A program made the position numbers and the translations under genes. DNA of 32,986 bases. It comes from a virus. The notes below the pieces were generated by a model, which saw nothing but the letters and a program-made list of their open reading frames with translations, was not told the origin of the DNA and did no database searches. The number at the start of each line of letters is the position of its first letter. The stretch's first letter is position 1. Positions 1-7,799 of the stretch are shown here, in pieces. The stretch is from positions 1 through 32,986 of IMG/VR virus record IMGVR_UViG_3300009370_001627, one strand, 5' to 3'.

Positions 1-866
1 CCGTTGGTGGAACAGTAGCAGCAACTATTGGCTCGCATCCATCAGACACAGCAAATCCTCACGCAACAGACGTTGGAAACCTTGGCGCCGGAACTTTGGC
101 CGAGCTAAATACGGCAATCACGGATGCAACCTTGGACGATTCTTCAGATAGTCGCCCACCAAACGGAAGCGCAGGTGGCGATCTTACGGGAACATATCCA
201 AACCCCAGCTTATCTACCACAGCTGTCGTCGCCGGCTCGTATACTTCGGCTAATATTACTGTTGACGCCCAAGGCAGACTAACAGCAGCCGCTGATGGCT
301 CTGGTGGGGGAATATCGGGCCCCGGAAGTTCAGTTGACAGGGGGGTTGTTGTGTGGGATGGAACAGCCGGCGATACGCTCGCCGACTCCGGTCTGCGGAA
401 TTACGGCGCCCAGTCTTCGTCACCATCGTCACCCACTCCAGCCGGCGGAGATACTTATTATGATACAACTATAGGAATGTTGATGATATACGATGACACT
501 CGCTCAAAGTGGCTGTCTGTGGAAACGTGCGTCATAATCTTTGGTGAAAAGGGAGACAAAGAGGATCAATATTTGGATATGATGGGCTCGCTGGCATTGA
601 GCGATGATCGTGGCTATGGGATCCCTTTCGACGGAACAGTAATAGGTGTGGGGTATACGAGAGATGATAGTTCCGATAGCCCAGATTTTGAGGTTCGAAA
701 CAATGGAGCCGAAATAGCAACACTAAATTCTCCCTCGAATACGACATATGGCTCCTCCCTTACTCTAGACGAAAATATTTCAGAAGGAGACAAATTGGGC
801 CTCTATGTCGCCAATGACAAGGCAAAAAAGGCACAGGTTTGGGTTAGAGTAAAATGGAGAAGATAA
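1..866 (+). CDS. Tail fibre / receptor-binding protein, 5'-truncated by window edge
   Basis: The reading frame is open from base 3 with no stop, so the gene begins before the window; the TTG at 96 is internal, not the start. The visible N-terminal part (HPSDTANPH, then NLGAGTLAELNTAITDATLD) and the Gly/Thr-rich stretch with GTYPNPSL and TVDAQGRLTAA are typical of repetitive phage fibre shafts. The last ~120 residues (from about base 520) look like a beta-rich C-terminal tip domain, the usual receptor-binding position. The stop codon TAA abuts the next ATG, so the two genes are probably translationally coupled. No chaperone or peptidase motif is seen. The family is recognised by composition and motif style; the receptor is unknown. 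Confidence 0.8.
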   Translation, partial: VGGTVAATIGSHPSDTANPHATDVGNLGAGTLAELNTAITDATLDDSSDSRPPNGSAGGDLTGTYPNPSLSTTAVVAGSYTSANITVDAQGRLTAAADGSGGGISGPGSSVDRGVVVWDGTAGDTLADSGLRNYGAQSSSPSSPTPAGGDTYYDTTIGMLMIYDDTRSKWLSVETCVIIFGEKGDKEDQYLDMMGSLALSDDRGYGIPFDGTVIGVGYTRDDSSDSPDFEVRNNGAEIATLNSPSNTTYGSSLTLDENISEGDKLGLYVANDKAKKAQVWVRVKWRR

Positions 867-1253
867 ATGAGCCTAGAAACTAAACAAAATGGAATAATAT
901 CGCAGATAAAAGAACAAAGATCCTATAGATTTGATAATGGATATGTGTTGGCAGAATACCCCGCGTCTAGTGGGAATTATTTTTCCTGTTCTGTGGAAAG
1001 CCAAGACAACTGGTCAAAATTATCAAGCCTTGATTCGAGAGGTCTGGTTTCTTATCCGTTTGAGGTAACAACAAACGACGAAAGAGAAACTTATGATATT
1101 GTCGATAGTTCCGATCTATCTGCGATTATGTTGGCAATATCTACGGCGGTATTTACAGAAAGGGCTTTTGCGAAAACTTATATTGATGCTGTTTTGGCAG
1201 CACCCGACGAAGCATCAGCAATTTTAGCAGCCCAGCCCTATTTAGAGTTATAA
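867..1253 (+). CDS. Small fibre-associated protein (DUF4376-like C-terminus)
   Basis: A 128-residue protein starting directly after the fibre stop codon. The N-terminal half is a small polar beta-rich segment. The C-terminal half, from about residue 60, has a pattern of 'YPFEVTTNDERETYDI' followed by an alanine-rich helical region with TYIDAVLAAPDEASAI. That resembles the DUF4376-type domain often found in proteins beside phage tail fibre genes, sometimes as fibre assembly factors. The assignment rests on motif resemblance and on tight coupling to the fibre gene. It could instead be a minor virion protein. Confidence 0.5.
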   Translation: MSLETKQNGIISQIKEQRSYRFDNGYVLAEYPASSGNYFSCSVESQDNWSKLSSLDSRGLVSYPFEVTTNDERETYDIVDSSDLSAIMLAISTAVFTERAFAKTYIDAVLAAPDEASAILAAQPYLEL

Positions 1254-1263
1254 TGGAGATAAA

Positions 1264-1500
1264 ATGTCAAAACACCCAGTGAATGTATCGATCAGGCCAA
1301 GAGGTCGAAACGATAATCCGATGAGAATGATTAAGAGATTTATGAAAAAGGTAAAAAAATATAAAGTTTTAGAAACTTACAGAGAAACCTTGAGGTACGA
1401 GAAACCTTCCGATAAAAAGCGAAAAGCGCGCAAAAGACGCGATAAAGTTATCAAAAAACTCGCAGAAGAGGAAAAAATAAAAGATAATCGAGGTTTATAA
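1264..1500 (+). CDS. rpsU: Phage-encoded ribosomal protein bS21
   Basis: A 78-residue, extremely basic protein. Residues 22-66 follow the bS21 pattern: an RF-containing helix (residues 25-26), K-rich helix, a V-L-x-x-Y-R segment, then YEKPS (45-49), then an Arg/Lys-rich helix ending near VIKKL. In cellular bS21 the same places hold RRF, VL..R..FYEKP and KRK.A. bS21 sits on the 30S platform near the anti-Shine-Dalgarno end of 16S rRNA and helps initiation. Phage bS21 genes are known from viral genomes, and the usual idea is that they replace or supplement the host protein to favour viral mRNAs. A TGGAG ribosome binding site precedes the ATG. The 20-residue N-terminal extension is longer than in many cellular copies. 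The gene lies among virion genes, so it is probably expressed late. Confidence 0.85.
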   Translation: MSKHPVNVSIRPRGRNDNPMRMIKRFMKKVKKYKVLETYRETLRYEKPSDKKRKARKRRDKVIKKLAEEEKIKDNRGL

Positions 1501-1509
1501 AACTTGAAA

Positions 1510-1521
1510 ACTAATTATAAT
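1510..1521 (+). promoter_or_regulatory. Putative late promoter, ACTAnTTAww motif
   Basis: ACTAATTATAAT, also containing a perfect TATAAT. It lies 37 nt upstream of the ATG at 1547 in the short gap after bS21. It is one of seven similar motifs in intergenic gaps of this window. Promoter function is inferred from recurrence and position. Confidence 0.5.
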
Positions 1522-1546
1522 ACGAATAATAGGAGTTTTTATACAA

Positions 1547-1933
1547 ATGGCATATTATAGAGCAGGCTTACAAAATGTGGGATCCTATCAAGTTGGTGGA
1601 ACACCATACTTGACAGGCGGAGTTGTAACCGATGATGAATTTAAGGTTGAATTCCCGCAAGTAACAAAAAACGTCCTTGTTTCCAACACTTCCGGGACTA
1701 TCGGAATTAGAGTTCATTTTAATTCTACTGGATCTGGAAATGTAATCGGCGGACATCACTTTTTTACTCTTGAGAATAAGGGCGACAACGTAACCTTCAA
1801 TCAAAAGTGCAAAGAAATCTTTATCTCGCTTGAGACACCCGGCACGGACGGATCTTTTGAGTTGGTCGCCGACCTTACCGGAATAGAGCCCGAAGAAATG
1901 TTTGCCTTGACCGGCGCCGGCCTTACAGATTAG
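1547..1933 (+). CDS. Small beta-rich virion protein, function unknown
   Basis: A 128-residue protein with an AGGAG ribosome binding site and its own putative late promoter, placed just before the scaffold and capsid genes. It is rich in Gly, Val, Thr and Phe with alternating hydrophobic residues, consistent with a single beta-sandwich, and has almost no charged helices until the last 20 residues. The opening residues AGLQNVGSYQVGGTPYLTGG resemble small head or spike-base proteins of other large phages as I remember them. A head decoration or fibre-base role fits the context. No catalytic motif is visible. Confidence 0.5.
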   Translation: MAYYRAGLQNVGSYQVGGTPYLTGGVVTDDEFKVEFPQVTKNVLVSNTSGTIGIRVHFNSTGSGNVIGGHHFFTLENKGDNVTFNQKCKEIFISLETPGTDGSFELVADLTGIEPEEMFALTGAGLTD

Positions 1934-1972
1934 AGGCACGTTAAATAAAGTGGTCATTTCCTCTTTTGAAAG

Positions 1973-1982
1973 ACTATTTATT
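1973..1982 (+). promoter_or_regulatory. Putative late promoter, ACTAnTTAww motif
   Basis: ACTATTTATT, 39 nt upstream of the scaffold ATG at 2012, within the gap 1934-2011. The gap has no convincing hairpin terminator. The motif matches the recurrent intergenic consensus of this window. Confidence 0.5.
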
Positions 1983-2011
1983 TGTGAGTTAATTTATAAG
2001 GGAAAGCTTTC

Positions 2012-3010
2012 ATGTCTTCATTACTAGAGCAAGCAATTATCGACGCCACGGCCCTCAGAGAGGCGGCAGTTAAAAACGCAGAATCAGCAATTTTGGATAA
2101 ATATTCCACAGATATTAGGGAGGCCGTAGAGTCTCTGTTGGAACAGGACGATGAACTCACCCCGTCCCCAGAGGAAGATCCACTCGCCTCTTCCAATCTG
2201 GAAGACAGTATCCCACTTGCAGCCGCATCAGATGCAGCCCTCGACGAACAAGAAATCGTCATTGATTTTAAGGACCTTAAGGCTATGGCAGAACAGTTGA
2301 CAGACGCCGAAGAGAGTGCAGAGGGTGGGGACCCTATGGGAGACCAGCTTCCACATCCGGTCGGAGCGGGAGAACAAGAGATTGCAGCGGCCTCTGTTGA
2401 AGTCGCCCTGGAAGAAGAACTAGAACTTGATATTGAAGATCTTGACGAACTCATCGAAGAACTGGTCGTCGATATTGTACCGCAAAAAAGCGGCTGGGCA
2501 GGAACCCCAGAAGACATTATGAATTATAAAACAGAACTAGCACTGGCCAGACGCTCCGGAACGGAAGCGTTGGCGCAAGTAAAAGCATTGACACAGGCTG
2601 GAGAAAGACTTTCAGAGTCCAACAAGGGACTTAAGGCGAAAAACGCCAAAATGTTGGAAGCTCTCCAGATCTTAAAAGAAAATTTCAATAAAGTCAATCT
2701 CTCAAACGCGAGATTGGTTTACACGAACAAGGTATTGACAGACAACTCCCTGAATGAGCGACAAAAATCTAAAATTGTCGAAGCACTGTCCCTATCAAGT
2801 TCAATTGAGGAAGCAAAGGTAATATTCGAAACTCTAAAAAGCGCTGTGGGAAGTGTAACAGGTAAAGCGCATCCACAATCACTCCGCGAGACCATCGAAA
2901 GACCCTCTGCCACTTTACCTAGAAGAGAAGCTAGAGCAGTTTCCTCTCCGGTTACGGACAGGATGCAGATTCTAGCTGGTATTAAGACACATAATAAAGG
3001 AGATTTTTAA
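2012..3010 (+). CDS. Prohead core / scaffolding protein (gp22-like)
   Basis: A 332-residue protein immediately upstream of the major capsid gene, the position of the scaffold in T4-type phages. The first ~165 residues are strongly acidic, with runs such as EEELELDIEDLDELIEEL. Residues ~175-235 are a long predicted coiled coil. Residues ~240-280 carry the signature NERQKSKIVEALSLSSSIEE, leading into AKVIFETL, which I recognise from gp22-type prohead core proteins of marine T4-like phages. The basic tail ends MQILAGIKTHNKGDF. Scaffolds of this class shape the prohead and are then degraded by the prohead protease, which is not in this window. A GGGAAAG ribosome binding site precedes the ATG. Confidence 0.8.
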   Translation: MSSLLEQAIIDATALREAAVKNAESAILDKYSTDIREAVESLLEQDDELTPSPEEDPLASSNLEDSIPLAAASDAALDEQEIVIDFKDLKAMAEQLTDAEESAEGGDPMGDQLPHPVGAGEQEIAAASVEVALEEELELDIEDLDELIEELVVDIVPQKSGWAGTPEDIMNYKTELALARRSGTEALAQVKALTQAGERLSESNKGLKAKNAKMLEALQILKENFNKVNLSNARLVYTNKVLTDNSLNERQKSKIVEALSLSSSIEEAKVIFETLKSAVGSVTGKAHPQSLRETIERPSATLPRREARAVSSPVTDRMQILAGIKTHNKGDF

Positions 3011-3015
3011 AAATC

Positions 3016-4722
3016 ATGTCTATTCTAAACAAACTTACTGAAGGTATTGTTCGTCGTGACCTCTCCAAAGAAGGTGCTGCTCTTCTCTCCAAGTGGGAAA
3101 AGACCGGTCTTCTTGAGGGACTTAACGGTGAACGTGCCAAGCACGGAATGGCTTCATTGCTTGAAAACCAAGCAAAGGAACTACTTCGTGAGGCCAGCTC
3201 TATGCATGGCGGCGATGTTGAAGGTTTTTCTTCTGTCGCATTCCCTATTGTCCGACGAGTATTCGGCGGACTGATCGCAAACGACCTCGTTTCGGTCCAA
3301 CCTATGAGCCTCCCATCGGGACTCATTTTCTTCCTCGACTTCACTTATGATCGCGATCGCTTGGATACCGTAGAGGAAACTTCCGTATATGGTGGTGGAG
3401 TTGTTGGTCAGCAGATCACTGGCGGTGTTTCACTTGCTGGCGACCTCGCTGAACAAAGCTATTATGCTTTGAACAACGGCTATTCAAGTCCGACTGGTAC
3501 TGTTAATGGTGGCCTCACCCTTACTGGCCTTGCGATGGCTTCTGGTACTGTTGGTGCTGGTGTTCCTGGTGATTGGACGGGAGACGCAGGCCTTATCGCT
3601 CTTGGTGATGGCTTGGTTCGTTTTGACGCAGATATTGCTTCTGGTACAGCTTGTGCTGTTATTTCGATTCCGCTGTCAACTTTTGCTCCCGACAATCAGT
3701 TCAACATCAAGGATTATATCACTATTACTCTTGATACCGGCGGCACGGTCGACACAACTCAGGTTCGTCGTTTGACTCGTGATGACCCAACTACTGCTGG
3801 AAACATTTTGCTTGTCTGTGCTGATGGCACCGACGCTTTTGCTCTTTCGGGAACGATGGTTGCAAATGATGACGCATCTTTCATTATCGACGATAACTTC
3901 GAGGAAGGTGGGGCACTTGGCTCTGTTATTGGTAACAATACTTGGGGACTTGAAAACCAAGCAGCAATCCCAGAAATCGACATCAAGGTCGACTCTGTGG
4001 CTGTCACCGCGAAAACCAAGAAGCTCAAGGCTAAGTGGACGCCAGAATTGGCTCAAGACTTGAACGCATACCACAACCTGGATGCCGAAGTCGAATTGAC
4101 CTCAATTCTGTCCGAGCACATTGCTCTTGAGATCGACCAAGAAATCTTGGAAGATTTGGTTAAAGGCTCAACCGCCGAAACCCTTCATTGGTCGCGACTT
4201 CCTGGTAAGTTCGTCAATCGCGCAACTGGTCAAGGACTCGATCCTTCAGTTGGCTTCCCAGACTTCACCGGTAACGTATCTGAATGGTACGAAACCTTGA
4301 TTGAGACCATCAATGATGTCTCGGCTCAAATTCACCGCAAGACCCTTAGAGGCGGCGCTAACTTCATCGTGTGTTCACCTGAAGTTGCAAACCTTCTTGA
4401 GTTCACCGCTGGATTTAGAGGTTCCGTGACTCACGATGATGATCGTGGTCAGGTTGGTGCTGTTAAAGTCGGCTCTTTGAGCAAGAAGTTTGACGTTTAC
4501 GTCGATCCTTACTTCCCACGGAACGTTGTTCTCGCAGGACGTAAAGGTTCTTCTTTCCTCGAAAGCGGATATGTATACGCACCGTATGTGCCTCTCCAGA
4601 TGACTCCTACCATTTTCGGTACCGAGGACTTCGTGCCGCGTAAAGGCGTCATGACTCGCTATGCGAAGAAGATGGTTCGTCCGGATATGTACGGTCTCGT
4701 TATCGTTCAAGATCTAGTCTAA
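3016..4722 (+). CDS. Major capsid protein (gp23-like)
   Basis: A 568-residue protein that forms the capsid lattice. The N-terminal region (residues ~75-115) has IVRRVFGGLIANDLVSVQPM followed by PSGLIFFLDF, matching the gp23 core pattern 'RR.YP.LIA.D...VQPM..P.GLIF'. A Gly/Ser/Thr-rich stretch, ~residues 120-310, is probably an inserted surface domain. The C-terminal half, from KLKAKWTPELAQDL onward, is again gp23-like, ending near RYAKKMVRPDMYGLV. T4 gp23 is about 520 residues, so this is slightly long. The first part is probably removed by the prohead protease. Codon choice favours CGT, CTT, CTC and GCT, unlike AGA-rich neighbours, as expected for a very highly expressed gene. An AAGGAG site and a 5-nt gap tie it to the scaffold. 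Confidence 0.92.
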   Translation: MSILNKLTEGIVRRDLSKEGAALLSKWEKTGLLEGLNGERAKHGMASLLENQAKELLREASSMHGGDVEGFSSVAFPIVRRVFGGLIANDLVSVQPMSLPSGLIFFLDFTYDRDRLDTVEETSVYGGGVVGQQITGGVSLAGDLAEQSYYALNNGYSSPTGTVNGGLTLTGLAMASGTVGAGVPGDWTGDAGLIALGDGLVRFDADIASGTACAVISIPLSTFAPDNQFNIKDYITITLDTGGTVDTTQVRRLTRDDPTTAGNILLVCADGTDAFALSGTMVANDDASFIIDDNFEEGGALGSVIGNNTWGLENQAAIPEIDIKVDSVAVTAKTKKLKAKWTPELAQDLNAYHNLDAEVELTSILSEHIALEIDQEILEDLVKGSTAETLHWSRLPGKFVNRATGQGLDPSVGFPDFTGNVSEWYETLIETINDVSAQIHRKTLRGGANFIVCSPEVANLLEFTAGFRGSVTHDDDRGQVGAVKVGSLSKKFDVYVDPYFPRNVVLAGRKGSSFLESGYVYAPYVPLQMTPTIFGTEDFVPRKGVMTRYAKKMVRPDMYGLVIVQDLV

Positions 4723-4750
4723 AAATTAGATTCTTCTACTTGTTGTAGAT
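4717..4750 (+). ncRNA. Solitary hairpin resembling a Cas12a CRISPR repeat
   Basis: A 5-bp stem TCTAC (4735-4739) / GTAGA (4745-4749), loop TTGTT, followed by T, sits right after the capsid stop codon. The stem sequence and trailing T are those of the conserved 3' end of type V-A (Cas12a) direct repeats, as recalled. The unit also begins with GTCTAA (4717-4722, overlapping the stop), like the Francisella novicida repeat as I remember it, at nearly the same length (34 versus 36 nt). It is a single copy with no array. An RNA anti-CRISPR role is speculative; a simple 3' mRNA hairpin is the alternative. Confidence 0.35.
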
Positions 4751-4755
4751 AAATG

Positions 4756-4788
4756 CCCCCTTTCCGTTTTTCGGAGGGGGGTTTGTTT
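4756..4788 (+). terminator. Rho-independent terminator after major capsid gene
   Basis: Left arm 4756-4766 (CCCCCTTTCCG), loop of five T, right arm 4772-4781 (CGGAGGGGGG), then TTTGTTT. Ten pairs form, with two G-T wobbles. It would end the capsid transcript 34 nt past the stop codon. Confidence 0.85.
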
Positions 4789-4796
4789 ATGTAGAA

Positions 4797-4805
4797 ACTA
4801 ATTAA
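4797..4805 (+). promoter_or_regulatory. Putative late promoter, ACTAnTTAww motif
   Basis: ACTAATTAA, nine bases after the capsid terminator and 28 nt before the ATG at 4825. It would restart transcription for the neck genes. Confidence 0.5.
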
Positions 4806-4824
4806 AGCAGGAGGGCCCACAAAA

Positions 4825-6093
4825 ATGGCGTTGCCTACATTATCACCCAAGAGTCAAATGAGCAAATCAATTTTGCCCCCAACCGGCACCGTCGCAAACG
4901 TTGCGGCAACACTGCCTCTTGGAATTTATGATTCGTCCGACTCTTTTCTTTCTGGTGCAGCCGATCAGGTTGCTTATACATATAAGAAGCTTGGAGGGGA
5001 TGTTTTAGACATTGAGTTGAAAGCAAGCAATGTCTATGCAAACTATGAAGAGGCTGTCCTTGAATACAGTTATCTGGTGAATCTTCACCAATCAAAAAAT
5101 ATGCTTTCAGATGTTCTCGGCCAAGCAACCGGAACTTTCGATCAGGACGGGAATATTGTTACTGGCCCAGAAGGCGTAAATTTAAAATTCCCTCGCGTCA
5201 TGTTCGAATACGCAAGAAGGGTTTCGGACGGTTTCTCTTTCGAGGCAAATGTCGGGGGAACTATTCCCATTTATTCGGCCTCCTTCAAATTGGAAGAGGG
5301 CAAGCAAGATTATGACTTGCAAGCTATTATTTCAGGATCATCGGCAACAGGTGTTGGCCCGAATGGAGATCCAGTTGAGTTCGATGGCGTCGTTCAAGAT
5401 AAAAGAGTTATAGTCAAGAAAGTTTTCTTTAAGACTCCCAATGCCATGTGGAGATTCTTCGGATACTTTGGAGGACTCAACGTCGTTGGAAATATGAATT
5501 ATTATGGACAATATACAGATGATTCATCTTTTGAATTGATTCCGTCTTGGCACAATAAGCTTCAAGCAAAGGCCTTTGAGGATCATCTATGGACAAGATT
5601 GTCCCACTATTCTTTCGAATTGAAGAATAATAAATTAAGAATCTTTCCACAACCGGACCTTTTGAGTACCTATAGATTTATGTGGGTTGAGTTCTCTGTC
5701 ATACCAAACAGTTGGGATAACCCCCCAGACTATAAAGACGGGGTGGATGGGATAAACAACATGAATACTATCCCGTTTGATAATATTCCATATGAAAATA
5801 TTAACGCAATTGGCAAACAGTGGATTCGACGATTCGCACTAGCGCTCTCAAAAGAAACACTTGGTCAAATTCGCGGAAAATTCCAAACAATACCAATTCC
5901 AGGAGAATCGGTCAATTTGAATGCGGACGCGCTCCTATCTCAAGCTCAGGCAGAACAAGAGGCATTAAGGACAGAATTGAAGGAGATTCTGGATCAACTT
6001 ACCTATGTAGAGGTGACAAAACAAGACTCTGAAAAGGCGGAGGCGGTCGAGCAGATCCAGCAACGCGTTCCAAATCTAATTTTTCAGGGATAG
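4825..6093 (+). CDS. Neck / head-completion protein (gp13-like)
   Basis: A 422-residue protein, first in the block that also holds gp15- and gp14-like proteins, preceded by AGGAGGG. The middle has an aromatic-rich segment (TPNAMWRFFGYFGGLNVVGN, residues ~205-224). The C-terminal third has RRFALALSKETLGQIRGKF followed by TIPIPGESVNLNADALLSQA and a coiled coil. This C-terminal pattern is one I associate with a conserved neck or structural protein of T4-like marine phages, usually equated with gp13, which joins the portal side of the head to the tail. Virion location is well supported by context; the gp13 identity is an inference. Confidence 0.6.
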   Translation: MALPTLSPKSQMSKSILPPTGTVANVAATLPLGIYDSSDSFLSGAADQVAYTYKKLGGDVLDIELKASNVYANYEEAVLEYSYLVNLHQSKNMLSDVLGQATGTFDQDGNIVTGPEGVNLKFPRVMFEYARRVSDGFSFEANVGGTIPIYSASFKLEEGKQDYDLQAIISGSSATGVGPNGDPVEFDGVVQDKRVIVKKVFFKTPNAMWRFFGYFGGLNVVGNMNYYGQYTDDSSFELIPSWHNKLQAKAFEDHLWTRLSHYSFELKNNKLRIFPQPDLLSTYRFMWVEFSVIPNSWDNPPDYKDGVDGINNMNTIPFDNIPYENINAIGKQWIRRFALALSKETLGQIRGKFQTIPIPGESVNLNADALLSQAQAEQEALRTELKEILDQLTYVEVTKQDSEKAEAVEQIQQRVPNLIFQG

Positions 6094-6103
6094 GAATAAA
6101 TAA

Positions 6104-6976
6104 ATGAGCAGCAAAAAAGAGCAATATAGTGGTTTTAGGCCTTATTATCCGGACGAATCGTCTCCGAAGGAAAAGAAGCCCTTAAGAGAAATTACGATGA
6201 TGCCATCTACGGTAGAAACCATAGATTTTGCTCTTTTTGATTGGCTCAATGAAGAAATAAATATCTTTTGCACGACGAACGAGGGCTGGAGAAAAGTTCC
6301 GCTCATTTGGTCAATGCCAGAAAGAGCTTTCCAGGTAAAAGATGACAAAGAATTGAGAAATAAAGATAATGTTTTTACTCTTCCCGCAATTAGCATAGAG
6401 CGTTCTTCCTTAATAAAAGATCCCAGCATGAAGGGGGTTGCTTGGGCACATATCCCACGACAGAATGATGCAAAAGGCGGAGCCATTACTGTGGCCAGGA
6501 GAATCCAGCAAGAAAAAACTTCAAACTTTGCGAATGCAACATCAAAAAGAAGATTTAAGCAACAAACACAGCCATTTAATAATAAAAAGGTGGTTTACGA
6601 AACTATAACAATGCCAATTCCAACTTATGTTGTTGCGAATTATAAATTAACCATCAATACAGAATACCAGCAACAGATGAATGAAATTTTTACTCCCTTT
6701 ATGACATATACTGGCCAAATTAATAATTTCTTTATGACACGAGACGGCCATAAATTCGAGGGCTTTATAGAAAACGACTTCGCATTGGAAAATAATTTAT
6801 CTAATTTGGGAGAAGAGGAGAGAAGTTTTAAAACTGTTGTCAACTTAAAGGTATTGGGATATCTGATAGGATCCGCAGGAAATGACAACCAGCCAAAAAT
6901 AACAATTAGGGAAAACGCCGCAGAATTTAAATTCACCAGAGAAAGGGTCGTGCTCGGTGACAAAAAGGATTATTAA
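6104..6976 (+). CDS. Tail sheath stabiliser / completion protein (gp15-like)
   Basis: A 290-residue protein. Its architecture parallels T4 gp15. An N-terminal 'KVPLIWSMPERAFQ' (gp15 has VPITYASKEHF) is followed by an 'LPAISIERS' strand, then YETITMPIPTYVVANYKLTI and NTEYQQQMNEIFTPF (gp15 has YELSIFTRYEDDM with ILPYF). A late NNLSNLGEEERSFKTVVNLK segment comes next. In T4, gp15 caps the top of the tail and connects it to the neck. The start follows an AGGAATAAATAA leader 10 nt after the previous stop. Lys/Asn-rich stretches between the strands are probably surface loops. Confidence 0.65.
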   Translation: MSSKKEQYSGFRPYYPDESSPKEKKPLREITMMPSTVETIDFALFDWLNEEINIFCTTNEGWRKVPLIWSMPERAFQVKDDKELRNKDNVFTLPAISIERSSLIKDPSMKGVAWAHIPRQNDAKGGAITVARRIQQEKTSNFANATSKRRFKQQTQPFNNKKVVYETITMPIPTYVVANYKLTINTEYQQQMNEIFTPFMTYTGQINNFFMTRDGHKFEGFIENDFALENNLSNLGEEERSFKTVVNLKVLGYLIGSAGNDNQPKITIRENAAEFKFTRERVVLGDKKDY

Positions 6977-6980
6977 ATAA

Positions 6981-7799
6981 ATGGCAGACGATGACGAAAA
7001 TAAGTGGACCAGACCTTCAAATCCTCCCCCGCCTCTTTTTTTAGGCGAGCGTGAGAGGAACTTAGTAAAGCAAGTCAACGATGAACTTCTCGAACGTGTC
7101 ATCGGCCAACAGATAACATATTTGCCCATTTCCATGGAAAGAACAAATTTCCACCCACTTTACGGCGAAGCAATCGAAAAGAGTTTCCTCCCGCCAGTCA
7201 GAGTGTATGCCCTGGTTGAGTTTGATGGGATCCAGACAACAACGGAAAACTTTGGACTCGATAAATCAAACAATATTACAGTTAGGTTTCATGAGAGAAG
7301 GTTGTTTGAAGATCAGGATTTATATGTTCGCGAGGGGGACTACGTTCAATACGGATCCTCTTTCTTCGAAATTATTACCCTCAAAGAAGGGCGCCAACTG
7401 TTTGGCCAAATTGATCACCTCTTTCAAATAGAGGCAACTTGCATACGAACACGCAAAGGCCTCTTAGATCTTGAGGTATTACCCTCAGACACTGTTTCAG
7501 CAATCCTGGAGAGTACACCACAAGAGACGCTAGACGTATTCGGACAATCTATAGCGAGAATAATTTATACACAAGATGCCGTCGCGCTTATTTCGGCCGG
7601 CACTTCTTTAAATGATTTTCTCGGAGTTTCGGAAAAGGTATCACAGGCCAGATCGGCCGTCTATCAAGATGGTATGAGACAGAAGCTAACCAACAGCCCA
7701 ACTACGGGAGAGTTTTATATTCAAAGTGGGGAACTCTTTTGTTCATTTGATATTAATCCCGGTCAGAGGGTGCTGTTGGAGGCTTTGACTTTGGTATGA
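6981..7799 (+). CDS. Neck protein (gp14-like)
   Basis: A 272-residue protein. Residues ~45-160 match the T4 gp14 pattern: PISMERTNFHPLYGEAIEK, VYALVEFDG, NFGLD, then VRFHERRLFEDQ, REGDYVQYGSSFFEI, GQIDHLFQIEATC. T4 gp14 has the same succession of 'GE', 'NYDGF', 'FGLE', 'KRRF', 'PKEGDIIYFP', 'FFEI' and 'YQLGKLYVYRMTCE'. gp14 joins gp13 in the neck complex between head and tail. The C-terminal ~110 residues are less clear. The last codons overlap the DUF444 gene through ATGA at 7796-7799, so the stress-type cassette is translationally coupled to this virion gene. Gene order here is 13-15-14, not T4's 13-14-15. Confidence 0.7.
   Translation: MADDDENKWTRPSNPPPPLFLGERERNLVKQVNDELLERVIGQQITYLPISMERTNFHPLYGEAIEKSFLPPVRVYALVEFDGIQTTTENFGLDKSNNITVRFHERRLFEDQDLYVREGDYVQYGSSFFEIITLKEGRQLFGQIDHLFQIEATCIRTRKGLLDLEVLPSDTVSAILESTPQETLDVFGQSIARIIYTQDAVALISAGTSLNDFLGVSEKVSQARSAVYQDGMRQKLTNSPTTGEFYIQSGELFCSFDINPGQRVLLEALTLV

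Noticed and set aside
96-98. TTG as the start of the first fibre gene
   Set aside because: The frame is open to the window edge with fibre-like sequence upstream, so the gene is truncated and the TTG is an internal Leu codon.
1978-2517. 179-residue Ser-rich open frame on the minus strand
   Set aside because: It is antisense to the acidic scaffold gene; the Ser richness is the complement of Glu/Ala-type codons, and there is no ribosome binding site or promoter.
4717-4790. A true CRISPR array at the capsid 3' end
   Set aside because: Only one repeat-like unit exists; there is no second repeat, spacer series or cas gene in the window.
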